Source: Lachnospiraceae bacterium
GTDB lineage: Bacteria > Bacillota > Clostridia > Lachnospirales > Lachnospiraceae
NCBI GenBank assembly: GCA_024695145.1
Contig: JAILIS010000038.1
Coordinates: 1 to 64,000 of the forward strand
Direction: 5' to 3'
DNA: 64,000 nt
The position numbers were made by a program, and so were the translations under genes. Each line of letters begins with the position of its first letter. The stretch's first letter is position 1. Under the pieces are notes generated by a model. The model saw only the letters and a program-made list of their open reading frames with translations. It had not been told where the DNA came from and did not search any database. Positions 33,536 to 42,263 of the stretch are shown piece by piece.

Positions 33536-35011
33536 CTAGAACTGGAAATAAATGAACTGCTGTGCGTCACCGGCTTCTCCGTAACATCCGAAGATCAGTA
33601 TGAAGAATACGAATGCAAAGTACACAGCATATCTTACCCATATTTTCTGCGCCAGCAGTATATCAAGCGGCTTCTTTCCGTGAAACTTGATCCTGTCCAC
33701 TACCATTAGGACGAGAAATCCAAAGAACATGCCGCGCATACCAGCACGTGTGATGCCGTATGTATCGTAGCTTTTCGCGGTGATGAACTCCATGAAATTC
33801 CCGAGGTTTGAAAACATCTGCTTTATCATCACAAGTCCCACCCCGAACGATCCGGAGCGCATAAATATCAGTGAAAAGCATACTACCGTCATTGCAGCGA
33901 TGTTCTTTACAAGGTCCGTGATGAATGTGACCGCTTTGGAGGCGGACTGTTTAAAATGGAAGGGCCATACGGCCTCGACTATCTGAAATACTCCGTTCAT
34001 GCCGCCCCAGATAACGTATGACATTGCCGCGCCGTGCCACAGGCCCGACAGCAGGAAGACGATCATGATGTTAATATATTTGCGAAGCTTTCCCCTGCGG
34101 CTGCCGCCGAGAGGTATGTATACGTAGTCACGAAACCACGAGCACATACTGATGTGCCATCTTCTCCAGTATTCCGTGGTGGACCGGGCATAGAGCGGTG
34201 CATCGAAATTGTCCATGAGCTTGATACCGAGAAGCGCAGCGGATCCTTTTGCTATGATCGAATATCCGAAGAAATCCCCGTATCCCTGTACGAGGAAGAG
34301 GAACATCGCAAAGACGATGAACCAGCCCGAATACTTAACCGGGTCGGCATATACCGTATCCACGATCTTGGCCACGTTATCCGCGATGACCATTTTGATC
34401 ATGAGTCCGTACAGTATGAAGAATACACCGTGTTGTAAATACTCGTATTTAAACTTCCGGTTGACATCGGATAACTGTGCGAGCAGTCCCTTCGTACGCT
34501 CTATCGGGCCCGCAACAAGCTGCGGGAAGAATGCCACGAACAGGGCATATTTGATAAAACTCTTTTCGGCCGGAAGATCCTTGCGGTACACGTCGATAAC
34601 GTAACCCATCGACTGGAGCGTAAAGAACGATATGCCGACAGGAAGTATTATCTTGTCATACGGGAACAGAAGATCCGTGGATCCGAGGAACTTTGCCCGA
34701 AAGGCATCCACGTATCCGAAGAACATGGACGTATATTTAAAGAAGAACAGTACGCCGAGAACCAGGGTAAGGCACACTGCAAGCGCTGCCCGCCGCTTTT
34801 TCAGGTCATCGAGCTTATCGAGCCATATAGCCGTCACATAGGTTATCAACGTGCATGAGAGCAGAAGGAGGGTGTATTTACTGTTCCACTGGGCATAAAA
34901 AAAGTAACTGGCAGCAAGCAGCCAGACACATCTGTACTTCGCCGGAAGGAGGTAATACACCAGGACCGTAACGGGAAGGAATATCAAAAAATTAACCGAA
35001 TTAAAAAGCAT
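33536..35011 (-). CDS. MBOAT-family O-acyltransferase (AlgI/PatA-like)
   Basis: A 491-residue polytopic enzyme with about eleven membrane segments. FNSVNFLIFLPVTVLVYYLL at the N-terminus is typical of AlgI. FPQLVAGPIERTKGLLAQL is the family signature. YARSTTEYWRRWHISMCSWF is the motif after the first histidine region, and FLLSGLWHGAAMSYVIWG contains the invariant catalytic histidine. It should pass acyl groups across the membrane to the SGNH partner encoded next. AAGGTG lies upstream of the ATG. Being in one operon with VTC, DUF4956 and CotH links glycan O-acylation with that module. Confidence 0.92.
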   Translation of the reverse strand: MLFNSVNFLIFLPVTVLVYYLLPAKYRCVWLLAASYFFYAQWNSKYTLLLLSCTLITYVTAIWLDKLDDLKKRRAALAVCLTLVLGVLFFFKYTSMFFGYVDAFRAKFLGSTDLLFPYDKIILPVGISFFTLQSMGYVIDVYRKDLPAEKSFIKYALFVAFFPQLVAGPIERTKGLLAQLSDVNRKFKYEYLQHGVFFILYGLMIKMVIADNVAKIVDTVYADPVKYSGWFIVFAMFLFLVQGYGDFFGYSIIAKGSAALLGIKLMDNFDAPLYARSTTEYWRRWHISMCSWFRDYVYIPLGGSRRGKLRKYINIMIVFLLSGLWHGAAMSYVIWGGMNGVFQIVEAVWPFHFKQSASKAVTFITDLVKNIAAMTVVCFSLIFMRSGSFGVGLVMIKQMFSNLGNFMEFITAKSYDTYGITRAGMRGMFFGFLVLMVVDRIKFHGKKPLDILLAQKIWVRYAVYFAFVFFILIFGCYGEAGDAQQFIYFQF

Positions 35012-35030
35012 GCGCTTATGTTATCACCTT

Positions 35031-36584
35031 TCACTGCATTTGTCTATCTATCCATTCAAGCCTTTGTCTGTAGAACTGCGTCATGTTATCGGTGTATTCG
35101 TCATATGTGTCACCGTAGTTGATAAGGGCTTCCCACATATTGGAGTGTCCGAACAGGAGATAGTTGGTATAGGCGTCATCTCCGAGTTCGCGCCACCTTG
35201 CTTCAAAGTCCGAAAGTCCGTCCCAAAGCGCTTCCCGCACCCCTCCGTTCATGTATTCGTATTCTACGGCCCGAACGAACTCCTCATTCTCAAACAGATG
35301 CTTATACCAGCCTCCGAGCCTTATCTTCCAGCCCTCGGGAGTATCGTAGGCTGTCAGCTCCTTTGTGACGGGGTCCTTTTTCGGAAAAGGCGAACCGAGA
35401 GTCAGATCCATGTCCCATACGGGCCCCATGTGAACTTTGCCGTCATCTTTTTTATAGTACATATAGACGCTTCTGCCCCATGCGTCAAAGTTCATGGAAG
35501 CTTCCTGTATCCAGTAATACCTGGCAAGGGATCTGATATCGCATACCTTTGACAGATCTTCCGATGACGGATCCTCTACGTTATCGATAAAGTTCTGGAA
35601 TATCGCCGCCGCCTCTTCAAGCTCTGCTTCGGAAGCGTTTTCGGGATACAGAAGATCCACGACGGGGTAATCCGATTCATCGCCTTCGTCTGCCTGTGTT
35701 ATGGAATCGTATGCTATCGGCTGTGTGAGTATGCTGGGCTGTTTTCTGTAGAAAAAATCACCGTTTGACAGGTCAACTCTGTTCCTGTTGACGCTCACTT
35801 TTGTCGTCAGGGTATATACCCCCTGATAGATGCCGTCAACGTAGAGATTGGCATATGACATCCTCGGCTGAAATTCTATTCCGGCGGCATTCGATATATC
35901 ATTAAATACCGTACATTTTAATAAAGATGCATCATATGCGTTTCCGATCAGATTCCAGTTCCTGTTGCTGCCAAGACCGAGAAGATCTCTTGCGTGATCC
36001 GTTGAAAGGGTGAATGATTTTTTCGTATCGCACCTCTCCCAGCTTGAAGAGCCTCTTCCCTGCAGGGAAGCGATGCTTTTCATCGTAAGCCCGTAATGAT
36101 CATCTCCCGCGTAAACGGTTATCGTGCCGTCGCATATCACGGACTTCGTCTTGTCGGCGCACATAACGGGAAATACGGCCGGATCGTCGGATTCGAAATA
36201 GATTATGGGAAGATCGTGGCGTTCGAGTACTATCTGCCACGCGCCGATCATGACAGGCTGCGTAAAATCATATACGCGGCGTGCAAGATAATTACCCGCC
36301 TGATCCCTGATATAGCAGGCGACCCTGTCGGCGGGAACGTTTTCGGGTAAGATCAGGTGAACATAGCCGTCGCCCAGACTGTAGCTTACGACATCACATT
36401 CGAGATTGTGATTTTCGCCCGCGGCGGCCATTACATCAAAATAAGGCTGGGCAAGGATCTGCTCATCCGTCATGTCGAGTGTCTGGCGCGCCCTTGCGGT
36501 TTTCGCGTCAAAGCGGCCGGTTGCGGCGATAACGATAATGGCAGTAAGAACTGCTGCAAACAGAAAAACAGTGCGTCTTTTCAA
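35031..36584 (-). CDS. CotH-family kinase-like protein, module 2
   Basis: A 517-residue exported or anchored protein (residues 5-23 hydrophobic). It uses a TTG start with AGGGGAT 8 bases upstream; no ATG is better placed. A beta-rich region of about 150 residues without a clear lamin-tail domain precedes the CotH domain. The CotH motifs are classical: GRGSSSWERCDTKKSFTL (glycine loop and ATP-binding lysine), RNWNLIGNAYDASLLK, YANLYVDGIYQGVYTLTTKV and PVWDMDLTLGSPFP (D391, D393). The usual glutamate after Y-x-L-x is threonine. It keeps both acidic residues lost in the tandem pair at 59788-63803. It lies between DUF4956 and MBOAT genes. Confidence 0.87.
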   Translation of the reverse strand: MKRRTVFLFAAVLTAIIVIAATGRFDAKTARARQTLDMTDEQILAQPYFDVMAAAGENHNLECDVVSYSLGDGYVHLILPENVPADRVACYIRDQAGNYLARRVYDFTQPVMIGAWQIVLERHDLPIIYFESDDPAVFPVMCADKTKSVICDGTITVYAGDDHYGLTMKSIASLQGRGSSSWERCDTKKSFTLSTDHARDLLGLGSNRNWNLIGNAYDASLLKCTVFNDISNAAGIEFQPRMSYANLYVDGIYQGVYTLTTKVSVNRNRVDLSNGDFFYRKQPSILTQPIAYDSITQADEGDESDYPVVDLLYPENASEAELEEAAAIFQNFIDNVEDPSSEDLSKVCDIRSLARYYWIQEASMNFDAWGRSVYMYYKKDDGKVHMGPVWDMDLTLGSPFPKKDPVTKELTAYDTPEGWKIRLGGWYKHLFENEEFVRAVEYEYMNGGVREALWDGLSDFEARWRELGDDAYTNYLLFGHSNMWEALINYGDTYDEYTDNMTQFYRQRLEWIDRQMQ

Positions 36585-36588
36585 TGCG

Positions 36589-37263
36589 TTATCCCCTGAA
36601 TTCGCCGTCGTGAGATGTAAGGGAAACGGTGTCGACCCCTTTAAGAGCCTTTATGGCGCTGATCATTTTGTCGGGATCTGTAACTCTTGCCTCAAATACC
36701 GCATTTGTTCCGGTCGTTGACGTGTTCACGGATTTGATGGCGATGATCTTTCCGCAAGAGGATGCGGCCTGCTTGATCTCATCTGTTGTAAGGTCTCCGG
36801 TATAGCCGACGAACAGGAGCTGGCCGGTCCGGGATTCCGGAATGAACTTTAAGATCGCGATGGCAAGCGTGACGCATACCGCAACAAGAACGGCTATCTT
36901 GTAAAGCCCCGTGCCGCATATGATACCGGTACTGATCGCCCAGAATAAAAACAGCAGGTCAAGAGGTTCCTTGATCGCGGTACGGAATCTTACGATCGAA
37001 AGGGCACCGACCATACCGAGGCTGATCACGAGGCTGCTCTGCATCGCGAGGATTATGCCTGCGGTTACGAGTGACATCGCAACGAGAGATATGTTGTAAT
37101 CTTTCGAATAGAAAGAATTCTCCGTCAGGAATCTGTACACGGCGAAGATGTACAGGGCTATCAGAAACGTCACGGCGAGGGTCGTGACAACCTCTGCGGT
37201 CGTGATATCCGCTCCCGAAAAACCGTTTACGATATTGCTTGAGATTAGATCCTTAAAAGTCAT
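36589..37263 (-). CDS. DUF4956 membrane protein, module 2
   Basis: Paralogue of the product at 23552: same 224-residue length, same topology (three to four membrane segments then a soluble ACT-like tail) and the same core VGALSIVRFRTAIKEPLDLL. FLFWAISTGIICGTGL matches position for position. The tail differs more, with two cysteines in its first third. The ATG at 37263 overlaps the VTC gene by 11 bases and has GGAGGCG upstream; the stop is 4 bases before the TTG of CotH. Membrane partner of VTC and CotH by context; no biochemical role is established. Confidence 0.88.
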   Translation of the reverse strand: MTFKDLISSNIVNGFSGADITTAEVVTTLAVTFLIALYIFAVYRFLTENSFYSKDYNISLVAMSLVTAGIILAMQSSLVISLGMVGALSIVRFRTAIKEPLDLLFLFWAISTGIICGTGLYKIAVLVAVCVTLAIAILKFIPESRTGQLLFVGYTGDLTTDEIKQAASSCGKIIAIKSVNTSTTGTNAVFEARVTDPDKMISAIKALKGVDTVSLTSHDGEFRG

Positions 37264-37984
37264 TTTGCGCCTCCATGCAGAATGTGTATTTGGAACAGCT
37301 CGTCCGCAAAAGCTTTACGCCGGACAAAAGCGATCTTATTTCGTCAGGAAGGAATTCGTCATATTTGATCTCGAGTATGTGCGTGTTGTTATCAAGCGCA
37401 CACTTTCCGGTAAGAGTGCTGTCGAACATGCGTAAGAATTCTTTTGAGGAAGTAACGTTTCTGTCAAAGGTGATACGAACGTTTGCTATTGGATATACAT
37501 ATGCGCTTCGCTCATAGTCGACGATGCATGCAGGTGAAAACTTATCCGCCGCGATCTTTACAAGATATTGTTTTAATACGTGGGCGCCTTTTTGATCCCC
37601 TGCCGATAAACGTTCATCCGAGAGGGCTGACAGTATATCGACTGTCTGCGTTATATCCCCTGACAGCAGTGCTTCAAATGCACTTCGATCTATACGTGTG
37701 CTTTCTTTTGAAACGGTGCCCCTGTGATTGGTCTTGATCTCGGCGAGTATCGGTTCATCACAGCAGTTATACGTACGGATCCGGTACTTGCGCCTCGGTG
37801 TGACGCCCGCGCGGTTTTCACGATAGCATGACCTTGTCGCATCATCAAAATAGACACTTCTGATCCGGTAGCTTTTATCCGTCTGATGCTCATCTCTTGT
37901 CATTATACCGCGTATACGGTTTTCGACGTCAAGCAGCACATCGGATCCCGTTATGAATTTCAGTTCCTTCCGGTTTGCGTTCAT
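37253..37984 (-). CDS. VTC domain protein (polyphosphate polymerase-like), module 2
   Basis: A 243-residue VTC-fold protein and paralogue of the one at 22842. RKELKFITGSDVLLDVENRI opens it, with lysine replacing the usual H-K-Y form. SYRIRSVYFDDATRSCYREN, RRKYRIRTYNC and EIKTNHRGTVSKES line the expected tunnel, and HILEIKYDEFLPDEIRSLLS is the C-terminal strand. It starts the operon VTC, DUF4956, CotH, MBOAT, SGNH. The -10 is 8 bases before its ATG with no ribosome site, so it is probably read from a leaderless transcript. Whether it makes polyphosphate or acts on another phosphoryl or nucleotide substrate is unknown. Confidence 0.87.
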   Translation of the reverse strand: MNANRKELKFITGSDVLLDVENRIRGIMTRDEHQTDKSYRIRSVYFDDATRSCYRENRAGVTPRRKYRIRTYNCCDEPILAEIKTNHRGTVSKESTRIDRSAFEALLSGDITQTVDILSALSDERLSAGDQKGAHVLKQYLVKIAADKFSPACIVDYERSAYVYPIANVRITFDRNVTSSKEFLRMFDSTLTGKCALDNNTHILEIKYDEFLPDEIRSLLSGVKLLRTSCSKYTFCMEAQNDF

Positions 37985-37992
37985 TAGTCTAA

Positions 37993-38021
37993 ATCATAGC
38001 AAAAGCCGTTCATTAATTCAA
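37993..38021 (-). promoter_or_regulatory. Promoter of the minus-strand VTC/CotH/MBOAT operon
   Basis: On the minus strand TTGAAT (38021-38016), 17 bases, TATGAT (37998-37993). The ATG at 37984 follows after 8 bases without a ribosome site. The -35 is 7 bases from the -35 of the divergent GT8 promoter, so the two promoters probably interfere or share control. Confidence 0.75.
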
Positions 38022-38028
38022 GGAAGGC

Positions 38029-38057
38029 TTGCAATTCCAATCCGTTAATGGTATGAA
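38029..38057 (+). promoter_or_regulatory. Promoter of the GT8 gene, leaderless geometry
   Basis: TTGCAA (38029-38034), 17 bases, extended -10 TGGTATGAA ending at 38057, then 7 bases to the ATG at 38065. There is no ribosome site. It is arranged back to back with the minus-strand promoter at 37993-38021. Confidence 0.65.
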
Positions 38058-38064
38058 ATGTTGT

Positions 38065-39087
38065 ATGGAAAAGATAAACGTAATATATCAGTTCAATGAG
38101 AAGTATGCCGCATATGCGGGGGTGTCGCTGACATCCCTGCTTATTAATAATGAGGGCGCACCTGTTGACGTGATGATACTTGCCGACAGCATAGGGGACG
38201 CGACAAAGGAGCGCTTTACGAAGACCGCGGATAAGTACGGGGCCCGGATATTTTTCCCGGATACCGTTTCGCTGATGGAAGAGTTCAGGGAAATGGGGAT
38301 GATCCCGTACAGAGGCACATACTCCGTGTATCTGAGGCTTTTTTTCACAAAGCTTTCCGGCATGCCGGATCTGGCGGGACAGAGGGTCTTATATCTCGAT
38401 GCCGACACGATAGTGGATAAGAACCTTCAGGAACTGTTTGCGACAGACATGGAGGATAAGAGTATCGGCATGGTCCTTGAAAGTCTTCGCGACAACTACA
38501 AGGTCATGATCGGAATGTCGCCGTCATCGGATTATTACAATTCCGGAATGATACTGTATGATGTCGACAGGTGGGCAGGACGGCAGTATCCCGAAAAGCT
38601 CGTCGATCACATCAAAAATGTCCGGAGCAGTTACATAGGGGATCAGGATTTTCTCAATATCGTCTGTGAGGGCGATGTGTATAAGCTCCCGCCCACATAC
38701 AATTTCCAGCCGCTTCACGGAAGATATTCGCTGAAGGAGTATGAGAGTGCATACGGACTTGATGGATACTATACGGCAGAGCAGGTCGAAAGCGCATGCA
38801 GGGGAGCCGCCATATACCACTGCTACAGGTGGCTCGGGGAATTCACGTGGGATCTTGGCAATCTTCATCCTTTTACCGGTCTTTTTGACAAATACCTGGA
38901 AAGATCGTTATGGAGCGGTTATGTGAAGACGAAGGCAAAGATATCCGCTGTCATAAAGCTTGAAAAGGTAATGTACCGCACCCTTCCGAAGGGCATATTC
39001 ATAAGGATATTCAAGAAGATGCACGAACTGATGCTCAAAGGCGCCGAAGCGGATGCACGGGCCGCAAAAGCCAATGACAATGCATGA
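38065..39087 (+). CDS. GT8-family glycosyltransferase
   Basis: Retaining glycosyltransferase of the LgtC/general stress protein A group. The start at 38065 (MEKINVIYQFNEKYAAY) is set by the promoter; longer frames run into it. YLRLFFTKL, then VLYLDADTIVDKNLQELF with the DxD metal motif, and YYNSGMILYDVDRW are hallmark segments. DQDFLNIVCEGDVYKLPPTYNFQ and AAIYHCYRWLGEFTW (the H-x(n)-W/K C-terminal motif, here H-C-Y-R-W) complete the active site. The basic, helical C-terminus probably binds the membrane. It likely transfers galactose or glucose to a lipid-linked glycan. It is a single gene followed by the gmd promoter inside its own 3' end. Confidence 0.9.
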   Translation: MEKINVIYQFNEKYAAYAGVSLTSLLINNEGAPVDVMILADSIGDATKERFTKTADKYGARIFFPDTVSLMEEFREMGMIPYRGTYSVYLRLFFTKLSGMPDLAGQRVLYLDADTIVDKNLQELFATDMEDKSIGMVLESLRDNYKVMIGMSPSSDYYNSGMILYDVDRWAGRQYPEKLVDHIKNVRSSYIGDQDFLNIVCEGDVYKLPPTYNFQPLHGRYSLKEYESAYGLDGYYTAEQVESACRGAAIYHCYRWLGEFTWDLGNLHPFTGLFDKYLERSLWSGYVKTKAKISAVIKLEKVMYRTLPKGIFIRIFKKMHELMLKGAEADARAAKANDNA

Positions 39088-39102
39088 GATTTCTGATACA
39101 AT
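39074..39102 (+). promoter_or_regulatory. Promoter of gmd
   Basis: ATGACA (39074-39079), 17 bases, TACAAT (39097-39102). The -35 lies inside the GT8 coding end. The leader is about 45 bases and contains GAGGAAA before the ATG at 39153. Confidence 0.65.
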
Positions 39103-39152
39103 AAATGTTTAGTATGCTGTTTTAATAATGATATGGAAAAGAGGAAATATGT

Positions 39153-40244
39153 ATGGCTAAAAAAGCTTTGATAACGGGTGTAACGGGGCAGGACGGATCA
39201 TATCTGTCCGAATTCCTTCTGGATAAGGGCTACGAAGTATACGGCATGATCAGGCGTTCCTCAGTGGACTACCGTGAGAGGATCGCACACCTTGAAGGAA
39301 GAGAGAACTTCCATTTAAGATACGGTGATCTCGGGGATTCAATGAGCCTTGTGGCCGTCATCGCGCAGGTCCGGCCCGATGAGATATACAATCTTGCTGC
39401 CCAGTCTCACGTTCAGGTCAGCTTTGATGCGCCTGAATTTACCGCGGATATAGATGCGACCGGTGTCCTTCGTGTGCTAGAGGCGGTCAGGAACTGCGGC
39501 CTCGCCGACACATGCAGGATCTATCAGGCATCCACATCGGAGCTTTACGGAAAGGTTGAGGAAGTTCCGCAAAATGAGGATACACCTTTTCATCCTTACA
39601 GTCCCTATGCGGTTGCAAAGCAGTACGGCTACTGGATCGTAAGAGAGTACCGCGAAGCCTATAACATGTTCTGCTGCAGCGGCATACTCTTTAATCATGA
39701 GTCGGAGCGGCGCGGTGAGACATTCGTAACGCGCAAGATCACGCTTGCGGCATCGCGTATCGCCCAGGGCAAGCAGGACAAACTTTATCTCGGAAATCTG
39801 TCATCGCTTCGCGACTGGGGTTATGCAAAGGACTATGTTGAATGTATGTGGCTGATCCTGCAGCAGGACAAGCCTCAGGATTACGTCATCGCATCGGGAG
39901 TGCAGCACTCGGTAAGGGAATTCTGCGAACTGGCCTTCCACTATGCCGGGATCGAACTTGAATTCAAGGGCGAAGGCATGGACGAGAAAGGTATCGATAA
40001 GGCCACGGGCAAAGTGCTCGTTGAAGTATCACCCGATTTCTACAGACCGACAGATGTTGTGAATCTCTTCGGAGATCCGTCCAAGGCAAAGAGAGAACTC
40101 GGCTGGAATCCCCAGTCAACAACCTTCGAAGAACTTGTAAAGATCATGGTCGACCACGATATGGCAAAAGTCGCCGTGGAACGTGCCGAAGAACACATCA
40201 GACTGAACCTCGAGGAATACCTGGAGAAGGGTGTTGTTAAATAG
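39153..40244 (+). CDS. gmd: GDP-mannose 4,6-dehydratase
   Basis: Converts GDP-mannose to GDP-4-keto-6-deoxymannose, the first step of de novo GDP-fucose. [20 protein letters not shown] is the Gmd Rossmann signature (G-x-x-G-x-x-G). [19 protein letters not shown] contains the catalytic S/T and E, and [13 protein letters not shown] holds the YxxxK pair. [17 protein letters not shown] is a diagnostic Gmd motif. The 363 residues are complete. GAGGAAA lies 7 bases upstream; an out-of-frame ATG sits 4 bases before the real one. It is followed by a repeat hairpin and then fcl, so the two steps are adjacent but not overlapping. Confidence 0.96.
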   Translation: MAKKALITGVTGQDGSYLSEFLLDKGYEVYGMIRRSSVDYRERIAHLEGRENFHLRYGDLGDSMSLVAVIAQVRPDEIYNLAAQSHVQVSFDAPEFTADIDATGVLRVLEAVRNCGLADTCRIYQASTSELYGKVEEVPQNEDTPFHPYSPYAVAKQYGYWIVREYREAYNMFCCSGILFNHESERRGETFVTRKITLAASRIAQGKQDKLYLGNLSSLRDWGYAKDYVECMWLILQQDKPQDYVIASGVQHSVREFCELAFHYAGIELEFKGEGMDEKGIDKATGKVLVEVSPDFYRPTDVVNLFGDPSKAKRELGWNPQSTTFEELVKIMVDHDMAKVAVERAEEHIRLNLEEYLEKGVVK

Positions 40245-40254
40245 GTCGTGAGGA

Positions 40255-40310
40255 ATGCAGAAAGGAGGGGCCCGATCCGCGCAGTGGATTGGGAAGATGC
40301 CTTACTGCAA
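40255..40310 (+). repeat. GC-rich hairpin repeat, family C, single copy
   Basis: TGCAG (40256-40260) pairs with CTGCA (40305-40309), AAGG with CCTT inside it, and CCGATCC with GGATTGG at the tip, keeping the unpaired core AGGAGGGGCC and GGGAAGA. The copies at 59554-59790 share the core but carry different stem bases that still pair. A wider GGTCG (40245) with CGACC (40337) pairing encloses the element. It lies between gmd and fcl; it could be a processing or attenuation site, or a mobile repeat. Confidence 0.65.
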
Positions 40311-40362
40311 CGTGAAGGTGATCTGTTATGCCCGAGCGACCGATTACTAACAGGAGACGATA

Positions 40363-41304
40363 ATGGAAAAAGATTCAAAGATCTACGTTGCCGGCCACCG
40401 CGGAATGGTGGGCTCGGCTATTGTAAGGCAGCTTGAAAAGCTGGGATATACGAACATCATAACAAGGACACACAAGGAGCTCGATCTTTGCGATCAGGCC
40501 AAAGTGCGCGCTTTCTTTGAAGAAGAGCGGCCCGAATACGTGTTCCTTGCCGCGGCAAAAGTCGGCGGGATAGCGGCCAACAGCGAAGCGCTGGCTGACT
40601 TTATGTACGATAACATGGTGCTTGAGATGAACGTCATACACAGCGCCTGGAAAACGGGATGCAAAAAGCTTGAATTTCTCGGAAGCTCGTGCATATACCC
40701 GAGGATGGCGCCGCAGCCCATGAAAGAATCATGCCTTTTGACAGGCGAACTTGAGAAGACGAACGAAGCATATGCTCTCGCCAAGATATCCGGACTTAAG
40801 TACTGCGAGTTCTTAAACAGGCAGTACAATACCGACTATATTAGTGTTATGCCGACCAACCTGTACGGGCCGAATGACAACTATCATCCGAGACACTCCC
40901 ATGTGCTCCCGGCTCTGATCAGAAGATTTCATGAAGCAAAGGAAGAAGGCCTCGCGGAAGTCACATGCTGGGGCGACGGCTCGCCGCTTCGCGAGTTCAT
41001 GTATGTGGATGATCTTGCGGATCTGTGTGTGTTCCTGATGAACAACTACAGCGGCAACGAGACGGTGAACGCCGGCACCGGCAAGGAGATCACGATCAAG
41101 GCTCTTACGGAGCTTGTGGCAAAGGTCATCGGATACACGGGAAAGATACTGTGGGATCCGTCCATGCCGAACGGTACACCGAGAAAACTGCTCGATGTAT
41201 CAAAGGCCGAGTCTTTGGGCTGGCATTACAAAACGGAACTTGAAGAGGGTATCCGCCTGGCGTACGAAGATTTCCTGAATAATCCGATGCGCGCAGAGAG
41301 ATAA
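40363..41304 (+). CDS. fcl: GDP-L-fucose synthase
   Basis: Epimerase-reductase that converts GDP-4-keto-6-deoxymannose to GDP-L-fucose with NADPH. KIYVAGHRGMVGSAIVRQL is the signature N-terminus. VFLAAAKVGGIAANSEALAD and FLGSSCIYPRMAPQPMKES carry the serine and cysteine of the active site. NEAYALAKISGLKYCEF holds YxxxK, and NLYGPNDNYHPRHSHVLPAL the catalytic histidine region. At 313 residues it is complete. AGGAG is 6 bases upstream. With gmd it forms the de novo route, parallel to fkp salvage. Confidence 0.96.
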   Translation: MEKDSKIYVAGHRGMVGSAIVRQLEKLGYTNIITRTHKELDLCDQAKVRAFFEEERPEYVFLAAAKVGGIAANSEALADFMYDNMVLEMNVIHSAWKTGCKKLEFLGSSCIYPRMAPQPMKESCLLTGELEKTNEAYALAKISGLKYCEFLNRQYNTDYISVMPTNLYGPNDNYHPRHSHVLPALIRRFHEAKEEGLAEVTCWGDGSPLREFMYVDDLADLCVFLMNNYSGNETVNAGTGKEITIKALTELVAKVIGYTGKILWDPSMPNGTPRKLLDVSKAESLGWHYKTELEEGIRLAYEDFLNNPMRAER

Positions 41305-41315
41305 GGGGACGGCAG

Positions 41316-42263
41316 TTGAAAGTGGTGATAACCGGCGCTACCGGAACGATCGGAATGGCGCTCATAAGAAAATGCATAGAGGACGGGACGCAGGCACTTG
41401 TTCTGGTCAATCCGAACAGCCGACGTCTGTCGCGTATTCCAAACGATCCGCACATAAAGCTCATAAAGTGCGGACTTGAAGATCTGGCAGATGCCGACGC
41501 CAAGTCTCTCGGCCTTGATAAGACCGCCGATGGCGAAAATCATGCCGATGCGATGTTTCACCTTGCATGGGGAGGCACTTTCGGAGATGCCAGAGCAAAC
41601 AAAGAACTTCAGGATAAAAATGCCGCTTATGCAACAGAGGCGGTAAAGCTTGCGGCAAGACTCGGATGCTCCGTTTTTGTCGGAGCGGGTTCACAGGCTG
41701 AATACGGACGTGTATCGGGAATAATAAGCGCCGGTACGCCGTGCTCGCCCGAAAACGAATACGGCCGGGCAAAGCTTGAGACGGGGATCGCAACGAGAAA
41801 GCTTTGCAAAGAGCTCGGGATCAGGCACATATGGCCGAGGATCTTAAGCATTTACGGACCTTTCGACGGTGAGAAGACAATGGTCATGTCCCTGATCGCA
41901 TCTCTTCTTAAGGGAGAAGAACCCGCGCTCACAAAGGGAGAGCAGATGTGGGATTATCTGTATACGGATGATGCCGCGAATGCGCTTATGCTCCTTGCAA
42001 AGCACGGAGTGGACGGCTGTATTTATCCCATCGGTTCGGGAACGGCAAGACCTCTTCGCGAATACATTGAGATCATAAGAGATGTGATCGACCCGTCGCT
42101 TCCTCTCGGATTCGGACGCGTGCCTTATTCGGACAAGCAGGTCATGCATCTTTGCGCCGATATAAAAGAGCTTTCGGAACATACAGGTTTTACACCGAAG
42201 ATTTCATTTACGGAAGGTGCAAAGCGGACCGTTGATTTTGTAAGGAGATCGGATAATGTTTGA
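41316..42263 (+). CDS. NAD-dependent epimerase/dehydratase (SDR), sugar-nucleotide type
   Basis: A 315-residue extended SDR. It uses a TTG start at 41316 with AGGGGA 6 bases upstream; GTG codons follow two and three codons later. VVITGATGTIGMALIRKC is the cofactor loop (G-x-x-G-x-x-G). MFHLAWGGTF, then VFVGAGSQAEYG and PENEYGRAKLETG provide the catalytic S/T and YxxxK. IWPRILSIYGPFD and YLYTDDAANALMLLA follow. It sits immediately before rfbH with an 8-base overlap, so it may be the reductase or epimerase that finishes a CDP-3,6-dideoxyhexose (RfbJ/RfbS-like). That is inference; it lacks features that fix the substrate. Confidence 0.85.
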   Translation: MKVVITGATGTIGMALIRKCIEDGTQALVLVNPNSRRLSRIPNDPHIKLIKCGLEDLADADAKSLGLDKTADGENHADAMFHLAWGGTFGDARANKELQDKNAAYATEAVKLAARLGCSVFVGAGSQAEYGRVSGIISAGTPCSPENEYGRAKLETGIATRKLCKELGIRHIWPRILSIYGPFDGEKTMVMSLIASLLKGEEPALTKGEQMWDYLYTDDAANALMLLAKHGVDGCIYPIGSGTARPLREYIEIIRDVIDPSLPLGFGRVPYSDKQVMHLCADIKELSEHTGFTPKISFTEGAKRTVDFVRRSDNV

